A stretch of DNA of 64,000 nt from an uncultured Flavobacteriaceae bacterium (GTDB lineage Bacteria; Bacteroidota; Bacteroidia; Flavobacteriales; Flavobacteriaceae), in the NCBI GenBank assembly GCA_943787365.1, contig CALSMD010000008.1, forward strand, positions 61,032-125,031. Reading direction: 5' to 3'. The notes beneath the pieces are model-generated. The model saw nothing but the letters and a program-made list of their open reading frames with translations, was not told where the DNA came from and did no database searches. Of the stretch, positions 27,120-35,723 are shown piece by piece. The position numbers and the translations under genes are program-made. How positions within the stretch are numbered: the stretch's first letter is position 1; each line of letters opens with the position of its first letter.

Positions 27120-28103
27120 TTAAGAATTTTTATGAAGCGCTTCATGAATTGCGTTTTCAAACAACTCAGCCAATGAAATTCCCGCCTTTGCCGCTTGCTG
27201 TGGTAAAATACTTTCTTTGGTAAGACCCGGAACTGTATTGATTTCTAAGAGGTGCGGTTTGCCGTCTTTAAAAATGAATTCACTTCTAGAAAATCCGTCT
27301 AATTTTAAAACTTCATAAATATGTTTCGCTGCCTTACTTACCTCTGCTTCTTGTGTTGGACTCAAACGTGCTGGGGTAATTTCTTGTGATTTACCCAAAT
27401 ATTTTGCTTCGTAATCAAAAAAGTCATTATCAGTTACAATCTCAGTAATTGGAAGCACGGTGACTTTTCCTTTATAACGAATGACGCCAACCGAAACTTC
27501 TGTACCGTCTAAAAATGATTCAATAATGAGTTCATCATCCTCTTTAAAAGCAGTTTCTATGGCCTTTGGCAAGTCGGATTTTGAATAGACTTTGGTAACT
27601 CCAAAACTACTGCCAGCTTTATTGGCTTTTACAAAGCATGGAAATCCAACGGCCTTTTCAATGGCTGAAGGGTCAATTGCATCTCCAGCATTTAAAAAAT
27701 AGGAATCTGCAGTAAGCACACCATAAGGTTTTAACGCACTTAAACAATCACGTTTATTAAACGTAAGTGCCGCTTGATACATACCACAACTGGTATGTGG
27801 AATCGATAATAATTCAAAATAAGCTTGAATCGTTCCATCTTCTCCTGGACTGCCATGAATGGCATTAAAGACACAGTCAAAATTGATTTTTGAGCCGGCA
27901 ACAACGATGGAAAAATCAGCTTTATTTACAGGATGCTCTGTTAAATCGTCTGCTACATATACCCATTTATCTTTAAAAATATGGATGCAATACGCATTGT
28001 AGCTTGCTTTTGGTAAACAGTCGTAAACCACGCTTCCACTTTTTAAAGAGATCAAATATTCGCTAGAATATCCGCCCATTATGATGGCAATATTTTTTTT
28101 CAT
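27120..28103 (-). CDS. ddl: D-alanine--D-alanine ligase
   Basis: This 327-residue ATP-grasp enzyme supplies D-Ala-D-Ala for peptidoglycan. It has GGYSSEYLISLKSG at the N-terminus, HGSPGEDGTIQ, the ATP-grasp loop KANKAGSSFGV, and the C-terminal LEINTVPGLTKESILP with its Mg ligands. It is divergent from the PASTA gene and followed by coaD. Confidence 0.96.
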   Translation of the reverse strand: MKKNIAIIMGGYSSEYLISLKSGSVVYDCLPKASYNAYCIHIFKDKWVYVADDLTEHPVNKADFSIVVAGSKINFDCVFNAIHGSPGEDGTIQAYFELLSIPHTSCGMYQAALTFNKRDCLSALKPYGVLTADSYFLNAGDAIDPSAIEKAVGFPCFVKANKAGSSFGVTKVYSKSDLPKAIETAFKEDDELIIESFLDGTEVSVGVIRYKGKVTVLPITEIVTDNDFFDYEAKYLGKSQEITPARLSPTQEAEVSKAAKHIYEVLKLDGFSRSEFIFKDGKPHLLEINTVPGLTKESILPQQAAKAGISLAELFENAIHEALHKNS

Positions 28104-28217
28104 CTCTACGTTTATACAGTAAAAATATTACTTTTATCTAAATCAAAATCATTTTCAATCAAATATATTTACTTTAAACTAAACAAGCTAAAGGTTTTAA
28201 GGACACAATTATTTGTT

Positions 28218-28225
28218 TAGCTTTG
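28218..28225 (+). promoter_or_regulatory. Possible -7 box for the PASTA gene operon
   Basis: TAGCTTTG is an exact TAnnTTTG match, 20 bases before the start codon. TTTT stands where the -33 TTTG is expected. Confidence 0.4.
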
Positions 28226-28245
28226 TTACATTATAAAAAAGTATC

Positions 28246-28803
28246 ATGAATTTCATTAAATTCTTATTTAGTAAATCATTTATAAAGCAATTGATCCTTG
28301 CGTTTATAGTTTTAGTTGTTTTGGGTTTTTTAGCGCTCAAATGGCTCAAATCCTATACCAATCATGGAACATTTGTGACGGTGCCAGAACTTAGAGGTCA
28401 AACTTTTGATGCTGCTCAGGTTCTTATTAATGACTATGATTTACGAAGTGAAGTTCAGGATTCTTCAAACTACAACCCTAATTATCCTAAAGGAGCTGTA
28501 ATTGAACAAGATCCTTTGGCAGGAAGTCAAGTCAAAGAAGATCGAAAAATATATTTAATCCTTAATCCTTCGGCCTACAGAATGGTGGCAGTCCCAGATG
28601 TCATTCGCCGAACATTTAGACAAGCGAAGCCTTCGCTAGAAGCGGTGGGCTTCCAAATAGGTACTACAATTTATGAGGATGATTTAGGTAAAGATGAAGT
28701 GTTGCAAATTCGCCATAATGGTCGGGTCATTGAAGCTGGTACACTGCTTCCAAAAACCTCGAAAATCGACTTCGTTTTAGGAAACGGCATAATAAAGGAA
28801 TAA
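28246..28803 (+). CDS. PASTA-domain membrane protein
   Basis: This 185-residue protein has one N-terminal membrane helix (about residues 15-35) and then at least two PASTA repeats. These open with VPELRGQTFDAAQVLI and VPDVIRRTFRQAKPSLEA, each with the typical Y-x-x-G/GxVIEQDP-like part. PASTA domains bind peptidoglycan or lipid II-like ligands and usually sit on serine/threonine kinases or penicillin-binding proteins. Here the domain stands alone, without a kinase. The position between ddl and an RluD-type gene is one I recall as typical of Bacteroidota. Confidence 0.88.
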   Translation: MNFIKFLFSKSFIKQLILAFIVLVVLGFLALKWLKSYTNHGTFVTVPELRGQTFDAAQVLINDYDLRSEVQDSSNYNPNYPKGAVIEQDPLAGSQVKEDRKIYLILNPSAYRMVAVPDVIRRTFRQAKPSLEAVGFQIGTTIYEDDLGKDEVLQIRHNGRVIEAGTLLPKTSKIDFVLGNGIIKE

Positions 28804-28809
28804 TGAACC

Positions 28810-29847
28810 ATGGAAGAATTAAATGAAATAGTAGCGATTGAAAACGAGCTGCATGAACATTATACGTTCGTGGTTGAAAAAGGGCAGCAACCTTTACGAA
28901 TCGATAAGTATCTCATGAATTTTGTTGAAAATGCCACACGAAATAAAATTCAAGCCGCTGCAAAGGATGGTAGTATTTTAGTGAATGAGATTGCTGTCAA
29001 ATCAAATTATAAGGTGAAACCATTGGATAAAATTCGCGTTTTATTTGAGCATCCTCCACATGAAAATTTATTAGTTCCCGAAGATCTTCCTATTGACATT
29101 GTTTACGAAGATGAAGACTTATTGGTAGTTAATAAAGCTCCAGGGATGGTCGTCCACCCAGGACACGGAAATTATTCGGGTACTTTGATTAATGCTTTGT
29201 TGTTTCATTTTGACCATTTACCCAATAATAGCAGCAACCGTCCGGGATTGGTCCATCGCATTGATAAAGATACAAGTGGACTATTGGTCGTTGCCAAAAC
29301 CGAGATTGCAATGGCGCATTTATCCGCACAATTTAAAGCCAAAACAAGCGAACGCGAATATGTAGCCTTAGTTTGGGGGAATGTTGAATTAGAGGAAGGT
29401 ACAATCGAAGGAAATATAGGACGTCATCCTAAAAATCGATTGCAAAATACAGTCTATTTTGGCGATGAAGCAGACAAAGGAAAACCCGCAGTGACTCATT
29501 ATAAAGTTTTGCAACGTTTAGGGTATGTAACTCTTGTTAGCTGTCAATTAGAAACTGGACGAACCCATCAAATTCGGGTGCATATGAAACACATTGGTCA
29601 TACACTTTTTAATGATGAACGTTATGGTGGTGAACGCATTTTGAAAGGAACGACCTTTACCAAATACAAGCAGTTTGTAGAGAATTGTTTTAAAACCCTT
29701 CCACGACAAGCGCTTCACGCCAAAACCTTAGGGTTTATACATCCATCCACAGGCAAAAAAATGTCCTTTACGACTGAAATCCCTGAAGATATGCAAAACT
29801 GTATTGAGAAATGGCAATCCTATTCAAATCATATTTTAGAAAATTAA
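28810..29847 (+). CDS. rluD: RluA/RluD-family 23S rRNA pseudouridine synthase
   Basis: This 345-residue protein has an N-terminal S4 RNA-binding domain (about residues 20-90, with RIDKYLMNFVENATRNKIQAA split across it). The catalytic domain contains the family motif VHRIDKDTSGLLVVAKT, whose Asp is the nucleophile. Length and domain order fit RluD, but which uridines it modifies cannot be read from the sequence. It starts 6 bases after the PASTA gene. Confidence 0.9.
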   Translation: MEELNEIVAIENELHEHYTFVVEKGQQPLRIDKYLMNFVENATRNKIQAAAKDGSILVNEIAVKSNYKVKPLDKIRVLFEHPPHENLLVPEDLPIDIVYEDEDLLVVNKAPGMVVHPGHGNYSGTLINALLFHFDHLPNNSSNRPGLVHRIDKDTSGLLVVAKTEIAMAHLSAQFKAKTSEREYVALVWGNVELEEGTIEGNIGRHPKNRLQNTVYFGDEADKGKPAVTHYKVLQRLGYVTLVSCQLETGRTHQIRVHMKHIGHTLFNDERYGGERILKGTTFTKYKQFVENCFKTLPRQALHAKTLGFIHPSTGKKMSFTTEIPEDMQNCIEKWQSYSNHILEN

Positions 29848-29853
29848 AGACAG

Positions 29854-30612
29854 ATGAAACTAGTTATCTCACCAGCAAAATCATTAAATTATGAAAGTGC
29901 CTTACCAACCACATCAAGCACTGACAACATTTTTTTGAGCGAAGCACAACAGCTGAACAGGCTTCTTAAAAAGAAATCAGTCAAAGCGCTTTCGGAATTG
30001 ATGCATATTTCACCCAATTTAGGACAGCTCAATTATGAACGGAACCAAGAGTGGTCGCCCCCTTTTACAGCTGAAAATGCCCGGCCAGCTATTTATGCGT
30101 TTAGCGGCGATGTGTATCGTGGGATTGATGCCTATAGTATCCCTGTTTCAAAATTAGACATACTACAACACTCAGTTCGAATTATTTCTGGTTTGTATGG
30201 TTTATTAAAACCTTTGGATCTTATGCAGCCTTACCGCTTGGAAATGGGAACTAAATTATCAGTTGGCAAATCGAAAAACCTCTATGAATTTTGGCGTAAG
30301 AAAGTAACCACTGCTTTGAATGAGGAGCTAGAAGAAGGGGAGTTGTTTGTTAACTTAGCAAGTCAAGAGTATTTTAAGGCGATTGATGTCAAAACTCTTA
30401 AAGTACCAGTTATTCATGTTGATTTTAAAGAATTCAAAAATGGACAGTACAAAACCATTGCTATTTTTGCTAAACTTGCGCGCGGATATATGACACGTCA
30501 TATCATTGATAACGTTGTGGAGACTGTCGAAGGCTTAAAAACGTTTACTACCGATGGCTATGCATTTGATGCAAATTTGTCAACAGATACTAAATTGGTA
30601 TTCACGCGTTAA
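29854..30612 (+). CDS. yaaA: Peroxide stress protein YaaA (DUF328)
   Basis: This 252-residue protein begins MKLVISPAKSLNYES, the diagnostic start of the YaaA/DUF328 family. It carries the ISGLYGLLKPLDLMQPYRLEMG and FKEFKNGQYKTIAIFAKLARG-type conserved blocks. YaaA limits intracellular free iron and oxidative DNA damage in E. coli. It begins 6 bases after the pseudouridine synthase gene. Confidence 0.94.
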   Translation: MKLVISPAKSLNYESALPTTSSTDNIFLSEAQQLNRLLKKKSVKALSELMHISPNLGQLNYERNQEWSPPFTAENARPAIYAFSGDVYRGIDAYSIPVSKLDILQHSVRIISGLYGLLKPLDLMQPYRLEMGTKLSVGKSKNLYEFWRKKVTTALNEELEEGELFVNLASQEYFKAIDVKTLKVPVIHVDFKEFKNGQYKTIAIFAKLARGYMTRHIIDNVVETVEGLKTFTTDGYAFDANLSTDTKLVFTR

Positions 30613-30630
30613 TTTCTTTAAAATAAGACG

Positions 30631-30638
30631 TACCTTTG
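30631..30638 (+). promoter_or_regulatory. Possible -7 box for the helicase gene
   Basis: TACCTTTG matches TAnnTTTG exactly in the 83-base gap before the helicase gene. No convincing -33 element is seen. Confidence 0.35.
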
Positions 30639-30695
30639 TGCCATCGTTCGGAATGACCTATCGTATTGTATATTGTCATTTTCAAAACATAACAT

Positions 30696-31934
30696 ATGAC
30701 ATTTCAATCTTTAGGCCTCATTGAAGCCCTACTAAAAGCAGTTCGTTTACAGGGCTACGAAACGCCATCTCCTATTCAACAAAAAGCCATTCCACCAATT
30801 CTTGAAGGTTTGGATGTATTAGCATCCGCCCAAACAGGGACAGGGAAAACAGCAGGGTTTACTCTGCCAATGCTACAGATTTTATCTAAAAATCCCGTGC
30901 CACATCGCCGTCCCGTACGTGCGTTAGTATTGACACCAACTAGAGAATTAGCAGATCAGGTTTATACCAATGTGAAACATTACAGTAAGTTTTTGGACTT
31001 GCGTGCCGCCGTAATTTTTGGAGGTGTGAATCAAAACCCACAAATTAAACACTTGCGAAATGGAGTTGATGTTTTGGTTGCCACTCCAGGACGATTGCTC
31101 GACTTAGAAAACCAAGGACACCTATCGTTATCAAAAGTTGAAATTTTTGTACTCGATGAAGCTGATCGTATGTTAGACATGGGATTCAAACGAGATATTG
31201 ATAAAATTAGATCCTTAATTCCATCGAGACGCCAAAACTTAATGTTTTCAGCGACGTTTTCAAAAGAGATCAAAAGTTTGGCACAAACCATTTTACAACG
31301 TCCTACGCTTGTGGAAGCAACACCAGAAAACACGACCGTTGAAGCCATTGCTCAACAAATATACAGAGTTGCTAAAGAGAAAAAAACGGGACTTCTAATC
31401 AAATTGATTCAAGATGGACAGTGGAAACAAGTCTTGGTGTTTACGCGGACTAAACACGGGGCTAACAAACTTTGTAAAAAACTTGAAAGTGCACGGATTT
31501 CAGCGATGGCTATTCATGGAAATAAAAGTCAAGGAGCACGAACCAAAGCTTTGAAAGGGTTCAAAAACAACGAGATTAGAGTCTTGGTAGCCACTGATAT
31601 TGCCGCACGTGGATTGGACATTCCATTATTGCCACATGTGGTTAATTACGAACTTCCAAACATCCCCGAAGATTATGTGCATCGTATTGGTCGAACAGGT
31701 CGTGCGGGTGCTAATGGCGTTGCTTTATCGCTAGTATGTGCAGAAGAAACATCTTATTTAGTTTCTATTGAAAAACTAACCAAACAACGTTTTAAGAAAG
31801 AAATTGTTGAAGGTTTTGAGCCCGATCCAAATGCCTCTACCGTACCACCAAAACAAGGGGGTGGACGTCAAAGACGCGGAGGCGGACGTCCTACTAACAA
31901 CCGACAAGGGTCTGCTGGAGGAGGTAAGCGATAA
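30696..31934 (+). CDS. rhlE: DEAD-box RNA helicase, RhlE type
   Basis: This 412-residue protein has all core helicase motifs: the Q motif ([14 protein letters not shown]), [23 protein letters not shown], and [10 protein letters not shown]. The short C-terminal tail is rich in Gly, Arg and Gln with RGG-like repeats, as in RhlE proteins that bind RNA non-specifically. Such helicases act in ribosome assembly and cold growth. The small VF530 gene follows by 26 bases. Confidence 0.95.
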   Translation: MTFQSLGLIEALLKAVRLQGYETPSPIQQKAIPPILEGLDVLASAQTGTGKTAGFTLPMLQILSKNPVPHRRPVRALVLTPTRELADQVYTNVKHYSKFLDLRAAVIFGGVNQNPQIKHLRNGVDVLVATPGRLLDLENQGHLSLSKVEIFVLDEADRMLDMGFKRDIDKIRSLIPSRRQNLMFSATFSKEIKSLAQTILQRPTLVEATPENTTVEAIAQQIYRVAKEKKTGLLIKLIQDGQWKQVLVFTRTKHGANKLCKKLESARISAMAIHGNKSQGARTKALKGFKNNEIRVLVATDIAARGLDIPLLPHVVNYELPNIPEDYVHRIGRTGRAGANGVALSLVCAEETSYLVSIEKLTKQRFKKEIVEGFEPDPNASTVPPKQGGGRQRRGGGRPTNNRQGSAGGGKR

Positions 31935-31960
31935 AATCATAACCGTCGTCGATAATTTTT

Positions 31961-32182
31961 ATGGAATCTCAACCGAACAACCCCTTACATGGGGTGAAAT
32001 TAGAGCAAATACTTATCGCACTCGAAGCTCATTATGGCTGGGAAGCCATGGGAGAAAAAATTAACATCCGTTGTTTTACAGATGGACCAACCCTAAAGTC
32101 CAGTCTTAAATTTCTCAGACGAACGCCTTGGGCACGCACCAAAGTGGAAAATCTGTACTTGAAGTGGTTGAAAACGCAGTAG
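31961..32182 (+). CDS. VF530-family DNA-binding protein (DUF2132)
   Basis: This 73-residue protein contains [21 protein letters not shown], followed by the INIRCF and [16 protein letters not shown] blocks. This is the whole of the VF530/DUF2132 family, a small alpha fold thought to bind DNA. It lies directly downstream of the helicase gene and is probably co-transcribed with it. Confidence 0.88.
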   Translation: MESQPNNPLHGVKLEQILIALEAHYGWEAMGEKINIRCFTDGPTLKSSLKFLRRTPWARTKVENLYLKWLKTQ

Positions 32183-32199
32183 ACCGGACTTGCCTTGTT

Positions 32200-32270
32200 A
32201 TTCCTGCCTGCCCCGTGTACCCGCCGTAGGTGGGCGTGCCTCGCCTGCCCGTTGTTAGATGTGCAGGGTG
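32200..32270. repeat. GC-rich intergenic patch with CCTGCCTG elements
   Basis: An abrupt GC-rich stretch in an AT-rich genome holds CCTGCCTG, CCCGCC...GGTGGGC and CGCCTGCCC, which can pair in several ways. It resembles a decayed version of the palindrome at 10341. It lies between the VF530 gene and the TetR promoter and may be a REP-like element or terminator. Confidence 0.4.
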
Positions 32271-32280
32271 TGAAATAAAT

Positions 32281-32320
32281 GTTAAACTATTTAACGTTAA
32301 TAGTGTTACTATTATATTTG
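32281..32320 (+). promoter_or_regulatory. Promoter with palindromic operator for the TetR gene
   Basis: TAATAGT-GTT-ACTATTA (32298-32314) is a perfect 7-base inverted repeat that overlaps a TATATTTG -7 box (32313-32320). Just upstream lie TTAACGTTAA (32291-32300, a perfect 10-base palindrome) and a near palindrome starting at GTTAAAC. The layout suggests autorepression by the TetR-type regulator whose ATG is at 32333. Confidence 0.6.
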
Positions 32321-32332
32321 CATTGTATTACC

Positions 32333-33007
32333 ATGGAAAAACTTCAATTACATATCACTATTAGTCCAGATCTTTATACAAAAGATCCAGAATCTTCTGT
32401 ATTAGGACAAAAAATTGTTTCTAAAAGTATAGAGATGATAAATGATTTAGGTTTTGAAGATTTTACATTTAAAAAATTGGGTCTCGAAATTAGTTCCAAC
32501 GAAAGTTCGGTGTACCGTTATTTTGAAAGTAAGCATGCACTTTTGGTCTATTTGATTGATTGGTATTGGAGTTGGGTAGAGTACAGACTGGTGTTTGCTA
32601 CACTAAATGTACCCTCAGTTGAAGCGCGGCTTACTCAAGCAATTTCTATACTTACTGCCGAAGTGACAGAAGACAATTCCTTTTCGTATATCAACGAAGT
32701 TTTATTGAACAAAATTATTATAACGGAGTCCTCTAAAGCCTACCATACCAAAGCGATTGACAGTGAAAATCAAAAAGGATATTACAAAACCTACAAACGT
32801 GTGGTACAACGGGTTAGTGATTTTGTCTCAGAAATCAATCCAAGTTATGAGTTCCCTCATATGCTAATTTCAACAGTCATTGAAGGAGCCCATCATCAGC
32901 GTTATTTTTCAAAGCATTTGCCCGCTCTCACCGATTTTGAAGAAGGCAAAAATAATATTGTTCGGTTTTATACCGATCTAGTTTTTAACACCCTTTCACA
33001 CAAATGA
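32333..33007 (+). CDS. TetR-family transcriptional regulator
   Basis: This 224-residue protein starts at the ATG at 32333 (MEKLQLHI). The N-terminal helix-turn-helix is recognisable (IEMINDLGFEDFTFKKLG, then SSVYRYFESKHALLVYLI, with the typical Y-R-Y-F-x-S-K end of the TetR DNA-binding domain). The ligand domain is not informative. A start at 32279 would place the operator inside the coding region and is unlikely. Its stop overlaps the next start (ATGA). The nearest transport genes are the bicarbonate module at 33478, a possible target. Confidence 0.88.
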   Translation: MEKLQLHITISPDLYTKDPESSVLGQKIVSKSIEMINDLGFEDFTFKKLGLEISSNESSVYRYFESKHALLVYLIDWYWSWVEYRLVFATLNVPSVEARLTQAISILTAEVTEDNSFSYINEVLLNKIIITESSKAYHTKAIDSENQKGYYKTYKRVVQRVSDFVSEINPSYEFPHMLISTVIEGAHHQRYFSKHLPALTDFEEGKNNIVRFYTDLVFNTLSHK

Positions 33008-33345
33008 AACAGCTTTTATTCATAATATCTTTTGGATTCCGACTACTGATTTTTTCATTGGTGTTTGGATCCATTATTTTACAACCGATGGTTGAGTCGC
33101 TATACGGTTCAGAACGACAGGCATTTTCATGGCTTGATTTAGATACTGAAAACGACTCGAGCAAAAAAGAATCACAAGAAACAAAAGAATTTAAAGAAAG
33201 TAAAAATAAAAAAGTGGAACTTCAATTTATAAATGAAGAAGAAACTATGTTTAAGCTTGTAAAAAAAGCTTCTATTTTTGGACTGGATTTTTCAAAAATG
33301 GAAGTTACCATTGATACAAACGATCCCCCGCCAGAACTCATTTAG
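33004..33345 (+). CDS. Small membrane protein, unknown function
   Basis: This 113-residue protein has one hydrophobic segment at residues 3-28, a strongly charged lysine/glutamate-rich middle (about 50-80) and a C-terminal part with KLVKKASIFGLDF. I do not recognise a family. It overlaps the TetR gene by 4 bases and is followed by a terminator, so it forms a two-gene unit with the regulator, perhaps as its sensor or effector; this is inference only. Confidence 0.75.
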   Translation: MKQLLFIISFGFRLLIFSLVFGSIILQPMVESLYGSERQAFSWLDLDTENDSSKKESQETKEFKESKNKKVELQFINEEETMFKLVKKASIFGLDFSKMEVTIDTNDPPPELI

Positions 33346-33351
33346 TTAATT

Positions 33352-33369
33352 AGCCTTTGAGGCTTTTTT
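33352..33369 (+). terminator. Intrinsic terminator after the TetR operon
   Basis: AGCCT-TTG-AGGCT is followed by a T run right after the stop of the small membrane protein. The stem is short (5 bp) but well placed. Confidence 0.65.
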
Positions 33370-33477
33370 GAAGTGCATTTGATTTTTAAATCACTTCAGT
33401 TGTATTAAAATTATTCAATTTATTTAAATCAAACATGAGTAATACACATTGATATTGCTCAAACATCATATATTATA

Positions 33478-35073
33478 ATGAACAATTCAAACCCATTTAA
33501 AAATTTAAAATCTGACCTACCCTCAAGTATTGTTGTATTCTTTGTGGCTTTACCCTTATGTTTAGGGATCGCCTTAGCCAGTGGTGCTCCGCTCTTTTCG
33601 GGACTTATAGCGGGTATCATAGGTGGTGTAGTTGTCGGATCTATTAGTAAATCTACATTAGGAGTTAGCGGCCCTGCAGCCGGATTAGCAGCTATTGTTT
33701 TAACTGCAATTGCGACTCTCGGAAGTTTCGAAAACTTTTTGCTAGCCGTTGTGTTAGGAGGTGCGATTCAATTATTGTTTGGCATTCTCAGAGCTGGAGT
33801 GATAGCTTATTATTTCCCTTCCTCGCTGATTAAAGGAATGCTTACAGGAATCGGAATCATCATTATCCTTAAGCAAATCCCACATTTTTTTGGATATAAT
33901 TTGGATCCAGAAGGGAGTTTTGCCTTTTTTCAAGTTGATGGTGAAAATACGTTTTCTGCCATCCTAAACTCGATTAATTTTATCAGTCCTGGAGCCACCA
34001 TTATTGCGGTTTTAGCGTTGTCTATTTTATTGTTATGGAGTAATGTCTTAAATGATAAAGGAAAATTCTTTCAAATAGTTCAAGGCCCCGTGGTTGCTGT
34101 TGCAATGGGAATTATGTATTATATTTTTACCAAAGGGAGTTCAAAGTGGGGGATTTCATCGGACTTGCTTGTAAGTGTGCCTGTTCCGGAAGATACCGCT
34201 TCTTTTTTCGCTCAGTTTAGTTTTCCAAATTTTGGTGCAATAAGCAATCCAGAAGTATGGATTGTGGCGTTTACCATCGCTTTGGTGGCAAGTTTAGAAA
34301 CACTGTTATGTGTGGAAGCGACCGACAAAATTGACCCTTTAAAACGCGTAACGCCTACCAATAGAGAATTACTAGCGCAAGGAATTGGTAATATGTTTTC
34401 GGGTTTTATAGGTGGCTTGCCTGTGACTCAGGTGATTGTGCGTAGTTCTGCCAATATTCAGTCGGGTGGAAAAACAAAAATGTCGGCAATTATTCATGGA
34501 TTTCTATTGTTGATATCAGTGATTTTAATTCCAAACGTATTAAATAAAATTCCACTTTCTGTTTTGGCAGCGATTTTGTTTATTGTAGGTTATAAATTAG
34601 CAAAGCCCGCACTATTTATAGAAATGTATCGATTGGGGTGGAAACAATTTACACCTTTTGTTGTAACGGTATTAGGAATTATTTTTACAGATCTTTTAAT
34701 TGGAATCGCATTAGGACTTGCAGTTGGAATTGTAGTTATTTTGATAAAGAGTTTTCAGAATTCACATTTCTTACATATTGAAGATAAGAGTAATGGAGTA
34801 CAAAAAATTAAAATGACCTTAGCTGAAGAAGTTACTTTTTTTAACAAAGGAGCTATTTTAAAAGAATTAGATAACTTAGCACATGAAAGTTATTTAGAAC
34901 TAGATGTCACCAAAACTCGTTATCTTGACAATGATATTATTGAAATTTTAGAAGATTTTTCTGACAAAGCACGTCAAAGACAGATTGATATCAAATTAAT
35001 ATCCGTCAGGGGAGTGGTTGAAAACCCTGAGAGTTTTATTCAATTTTTTCAACTTCGACCACAAAAAGTTTAA
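33478..35073 (+). CDS. SulP-family transporter, probable bicarbonate importer
   Basis: This 531-residue protein has about 12 membrane helices and a short STAS-like tail (about residues 430-530). It opens with LPSSIVVFFVALPLCLGIALASG, the SulP signature region, and carries GLPVTQVIVRSSANIQSGGKTK before helix 9. A carbonic anhydrase gene begins 20 bases downstream, a pairing typical of SulP bicarbonate transporters in marine bacteria. I infer HCO3- uptake for anaplerotic carboxylation. The sequence alone does not prove the substrate. Confidence 0.9.
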   Translation: MNNSNPFKNLKSDLPSSIVVFFVALPLCLGIALASGAPLFSGLIAGIIGGVVVGSISKSTLGVSGPAAGLAAIVLTAIATLGSFENFLLAVVLGGAIQLLFGILRAGVIAYYFPSSLIKGMLTGIGIIIILKQIPHFFGYNLDPEGSFAFFQVDGENTFSAILNSINFISPGATIIAVLALSILLLWSNVLNDKGKFFQIVQGPVVAVAMGIMYYIFTKGSSKWGISSDLLVSVPVPEDTASFFAQFSFPNFGAISNPEVWIVAFTIALVASLETLLCVEATDKIDPLKRVTPTNRELLAQGIGNMFSGFIGGLPVTQVIVRSSANIQSGGKTKMSAIIHGFLLLISVILIPNVLNKIPLSVLAAILFIVGYKLAKPALFIEMYRLGWKQFTPFVVTVLGIIFTDLLIGIALGLAVGIVVILIKSFQNSHFLHIEDKSNGVQKIKMTLAEEVTFFNKGAILKELDNLAHESYLELDVTKTRYLDNDIIEILEDFSDKARQRQIDIKLISVRGVVENPESFIQFFQLRPQKV

Positions 35074-35093
35074 TAATTAATAAATAAATAGAT

Positions 35094-35723
35094 ATGAAAG
35101 CACACACTAAAGAAAGCCAAGCGGCAATGACCCCAGAAACGTCTTTACAAGCCTTAAAAGCGGGTAATGAACGCTTTATTACTGCAACTCAGGTTGCAAG
35201 AGATTTAAATGCACAAGTAGATGCGACAAGTTCTGGACAATACCCTTTTGCAACTGTTTTGCATTGTATTGATTCACGTGTCTCTGCCGAACATATTTTT
35301 GATCAAGGAATTGGCGATTTATTCAGCATTCGTATTGCTGGAAATTTTGTCAACGAAGATATCTTAGGAAGTATGGAATTTGCATGTAAACTTGCAGGTA
35401 CCAAAGTATTGGTGGTCTTAGGACACACTGCTTGTGGAGCTGTTAAAGGAGCTTGCGACCATGCACGAATGGGTAATTTGACAGCCCTTATCAACAAGAT
35501 AGAACCTGCAGTAGAGGCCGTAGATCATCCTTCAGATGAAGCTTCTAGAACTTCAGGAAATATTGATTTTGTTAATACAGTAGCAGCCAAAAATGTTGAA
35601 ATGACCTTAAATGATATTCGCAGTAAAAGCACTATTCTTAACGAAATGGAAGCGAATGGTGAGTTGATTATTATTGGTGGTATGTATGATATTTCAAACG
35701 GAAAAGTGACTTTTTATGCTTAA
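35094..35723 (+). CDS. Beta-class carbonic anhydrase
   Basis: This 209-residue protein has the zinc ligands of the beta class: Cys58 in HCIDSR, with the Asp60/Arg62 dyad, and His111 and Cys114 in LGHTACGAVKGAC. It interconverts CO2 and bicarbonate, probably in the cytosol, since no signal peptide is visible. It lies in one operon with the SulP transporter and overlaps the following DUF2490 gene by 8 bases. Confidence 0.95.
   Translation: MKAHTKESQAAMTPETSLQALKAGNERFITATQVARDLNAQVDATSSGQYPFATVLHCIDSRVSAEHIFDQGIGDLFSIRIAGNFVNEDILGSMEFACKLAGTKVLVVLGHTACGAVKGACDHARMGNLTALINKIEPAVEAVDHPSDEASRTSGNIDFVNTVAAKNVEMTLNDIRSKSTILNEMEANGELIIIGGMYDISNGKVTFYA

Noticed and set aside
31804..32064. 86-residue frame overlapping the 3' end of the helicase gene.
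   Set aside because: It lies mostly inside the helicase tail and the VF530 gene in another frame. Both real genes have family support there.
33370..33397. GAAGTG...CACTTC imperfect hairpin just after the TetR operon terminator, considered as an operator.
   Set aside because: The arms pair only in pieces (6 and 5 bases), and it shares no sequence with the palindromes at 32281-32314.
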